DNA of 64,000 nucleotides from Taeniopygia guttata (taxonomy: Eukaryota; Chordata; Aves; Passeriformes; Estrildidae), in NCBI RefSeq assembly GCF_048771995.1, contig NC_133063.1, forward strand, positions 12,093,563-12,157,562, written 5' to 3'. The notes below the pieces were generated by a model that searched no databases, was not told the origin of the DNA, and saw only the letters and a list, made by a program, of their open reading frames with translations. The position numbers and the translations under genes were made by a program. Every line of letters begins with the position of its first letter. The stretch's first letter is position 1. Shown one piece after another: positions 63,591 to 64,000 of this stretch.

Positions 63591-63870
63591 TCCATTGGTA
63601 TCACTGGAGTCCCACTTTCCATGTGGCAAGGGGTAGAACAGTCAGTAGATGTAGAGCAAACAGAAAATTTAAAGAGTTGAAGCTATTTTTATAGAACAAG
63701 CACATCGTCATTTTAAGATACGGATTGAAGGCGTTCATCTTCGTTACCTTACTTGGTCCCTGGGTGAAGTGACACTGGTGCTGTCTGACAAAACCCCTAT
63801 TTATTTTTTTGGTCAAGAGTAGATGAAGAATTTCTTGGCTATGGTTATTATTCTTATTATTAATAGCAAC

Positions 63871-63898
63871 AGTAGTAGTAGTTGTAGTAGTAGTAGTA
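63871..63898. repeat. GTA trinucleotide microsatellite
   Basis: GTA/TAG units with one interruption (GTTGTA) near 63882, preceded by an ATT-rich stretch (63846-63862). Short, but likely to vary in length. Confidence 0.8.
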
Positions 63899-64000
63899 TA
63901 AATGAGAAATAATTTCCAGAGGAAAACAGCTGTTGCAATTCAATGATCTTTGAAAAGTCATAAAATTCTTAGAAGCCTTTAAGATCACCACTAACCCTGC

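Larger units (their letters stand above)
61455..64000 (+). other. SHC3: SHC3 intron 3, incomplete
   Basis: From GTATTT to the window edge without a further exon. It contains a CR1 tip (63513-63590) and a GTA-type microsatellite (63871-63898). The remaining PTB, CH1 and SH2 exons must lie to the right. Confidence 0.8.

Noticed and set aside
1..64000. CRISPR arrays, bacterial operons, tRNA or rRNA genes
   Set aside because: No regularly spaced repeats, tRNA-like A/B boxes with cloverleaf, or rRNA-like blocks were seen; the window is vertebrate nuclear DNA.

Overview
This window is vertebrate nuclear DNA and very probably comes from a bird. The evidence is several truncated CR1 LINE copies, a solo LTR of a family I recognise as a common avian ERVL-type LTR, AT-rich low-complexity introns, and one split gene whose exons match the adaptor SHC3. 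A passerine is plausible, but I cannot fix the species. Mammalian SHC3 lies on 9q22, which corresponds largely to the avian Z chromosome, so Z linkage is an inference.

Layout. Positions 1-1193 hold a CR1 fragment split by a 728-bp solo LTR with a perfect 5-bp target duplication. Positions 1640-2720 hold a second, minus-strand solo LTR, apparently inside an older LTR-like sequence. Positions 4400-7147 are a 2.7-kb plus-strand CR1 copy with decayed endonuclease and reverse transcriptase. A near-perfect 37-bp inverted repeat lies at 7398-7482. Positions 7500-31000 are otherwise gene-free. They contain a pyrimidine/CpG-rich patch (8650-9085), a 74-bp direct repeat (9837 and 11016) and an ERVL-type minus-strand solo LTR (22988-23595).

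The only protein-coding gene I can support is SHC3 on the plus strand, from about 31.4-33.5 kb to beyond the window end. It has a candidate promoter/5' region, coding exon 1 (33495-34034; CH2 region, linker and first PTB residues), coding exon 2 (49125-49195) and coding exon 3 (61391-61454). Exons 2 and 3 encode the N-terminal part of the PTB domain. These three exons give 225 residues. The rest of PTB, CH1 and SH2 must lie to the right. Introns 1 and 2 are about 15.1 and 12.2 kb and contain simple repeats and small hairpins; two minus-strand CR1 3' ends lie at 57756-58235 (intron 2) and 63513-63590 (intron 3).

I looked for an undescribed system and did not find a convincing one. The most unusual objects are the 37-bp hairpin, the 74-bp direct repeat, the 54-bp tandem units in an LTR U3, and a linker in this SHC3 that looks more like SHC1 than like mammalian SHC3 as I recall it. 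Most reading frames over 60 codons elsewhere are chance frames in AT-rich or transposon DNA.
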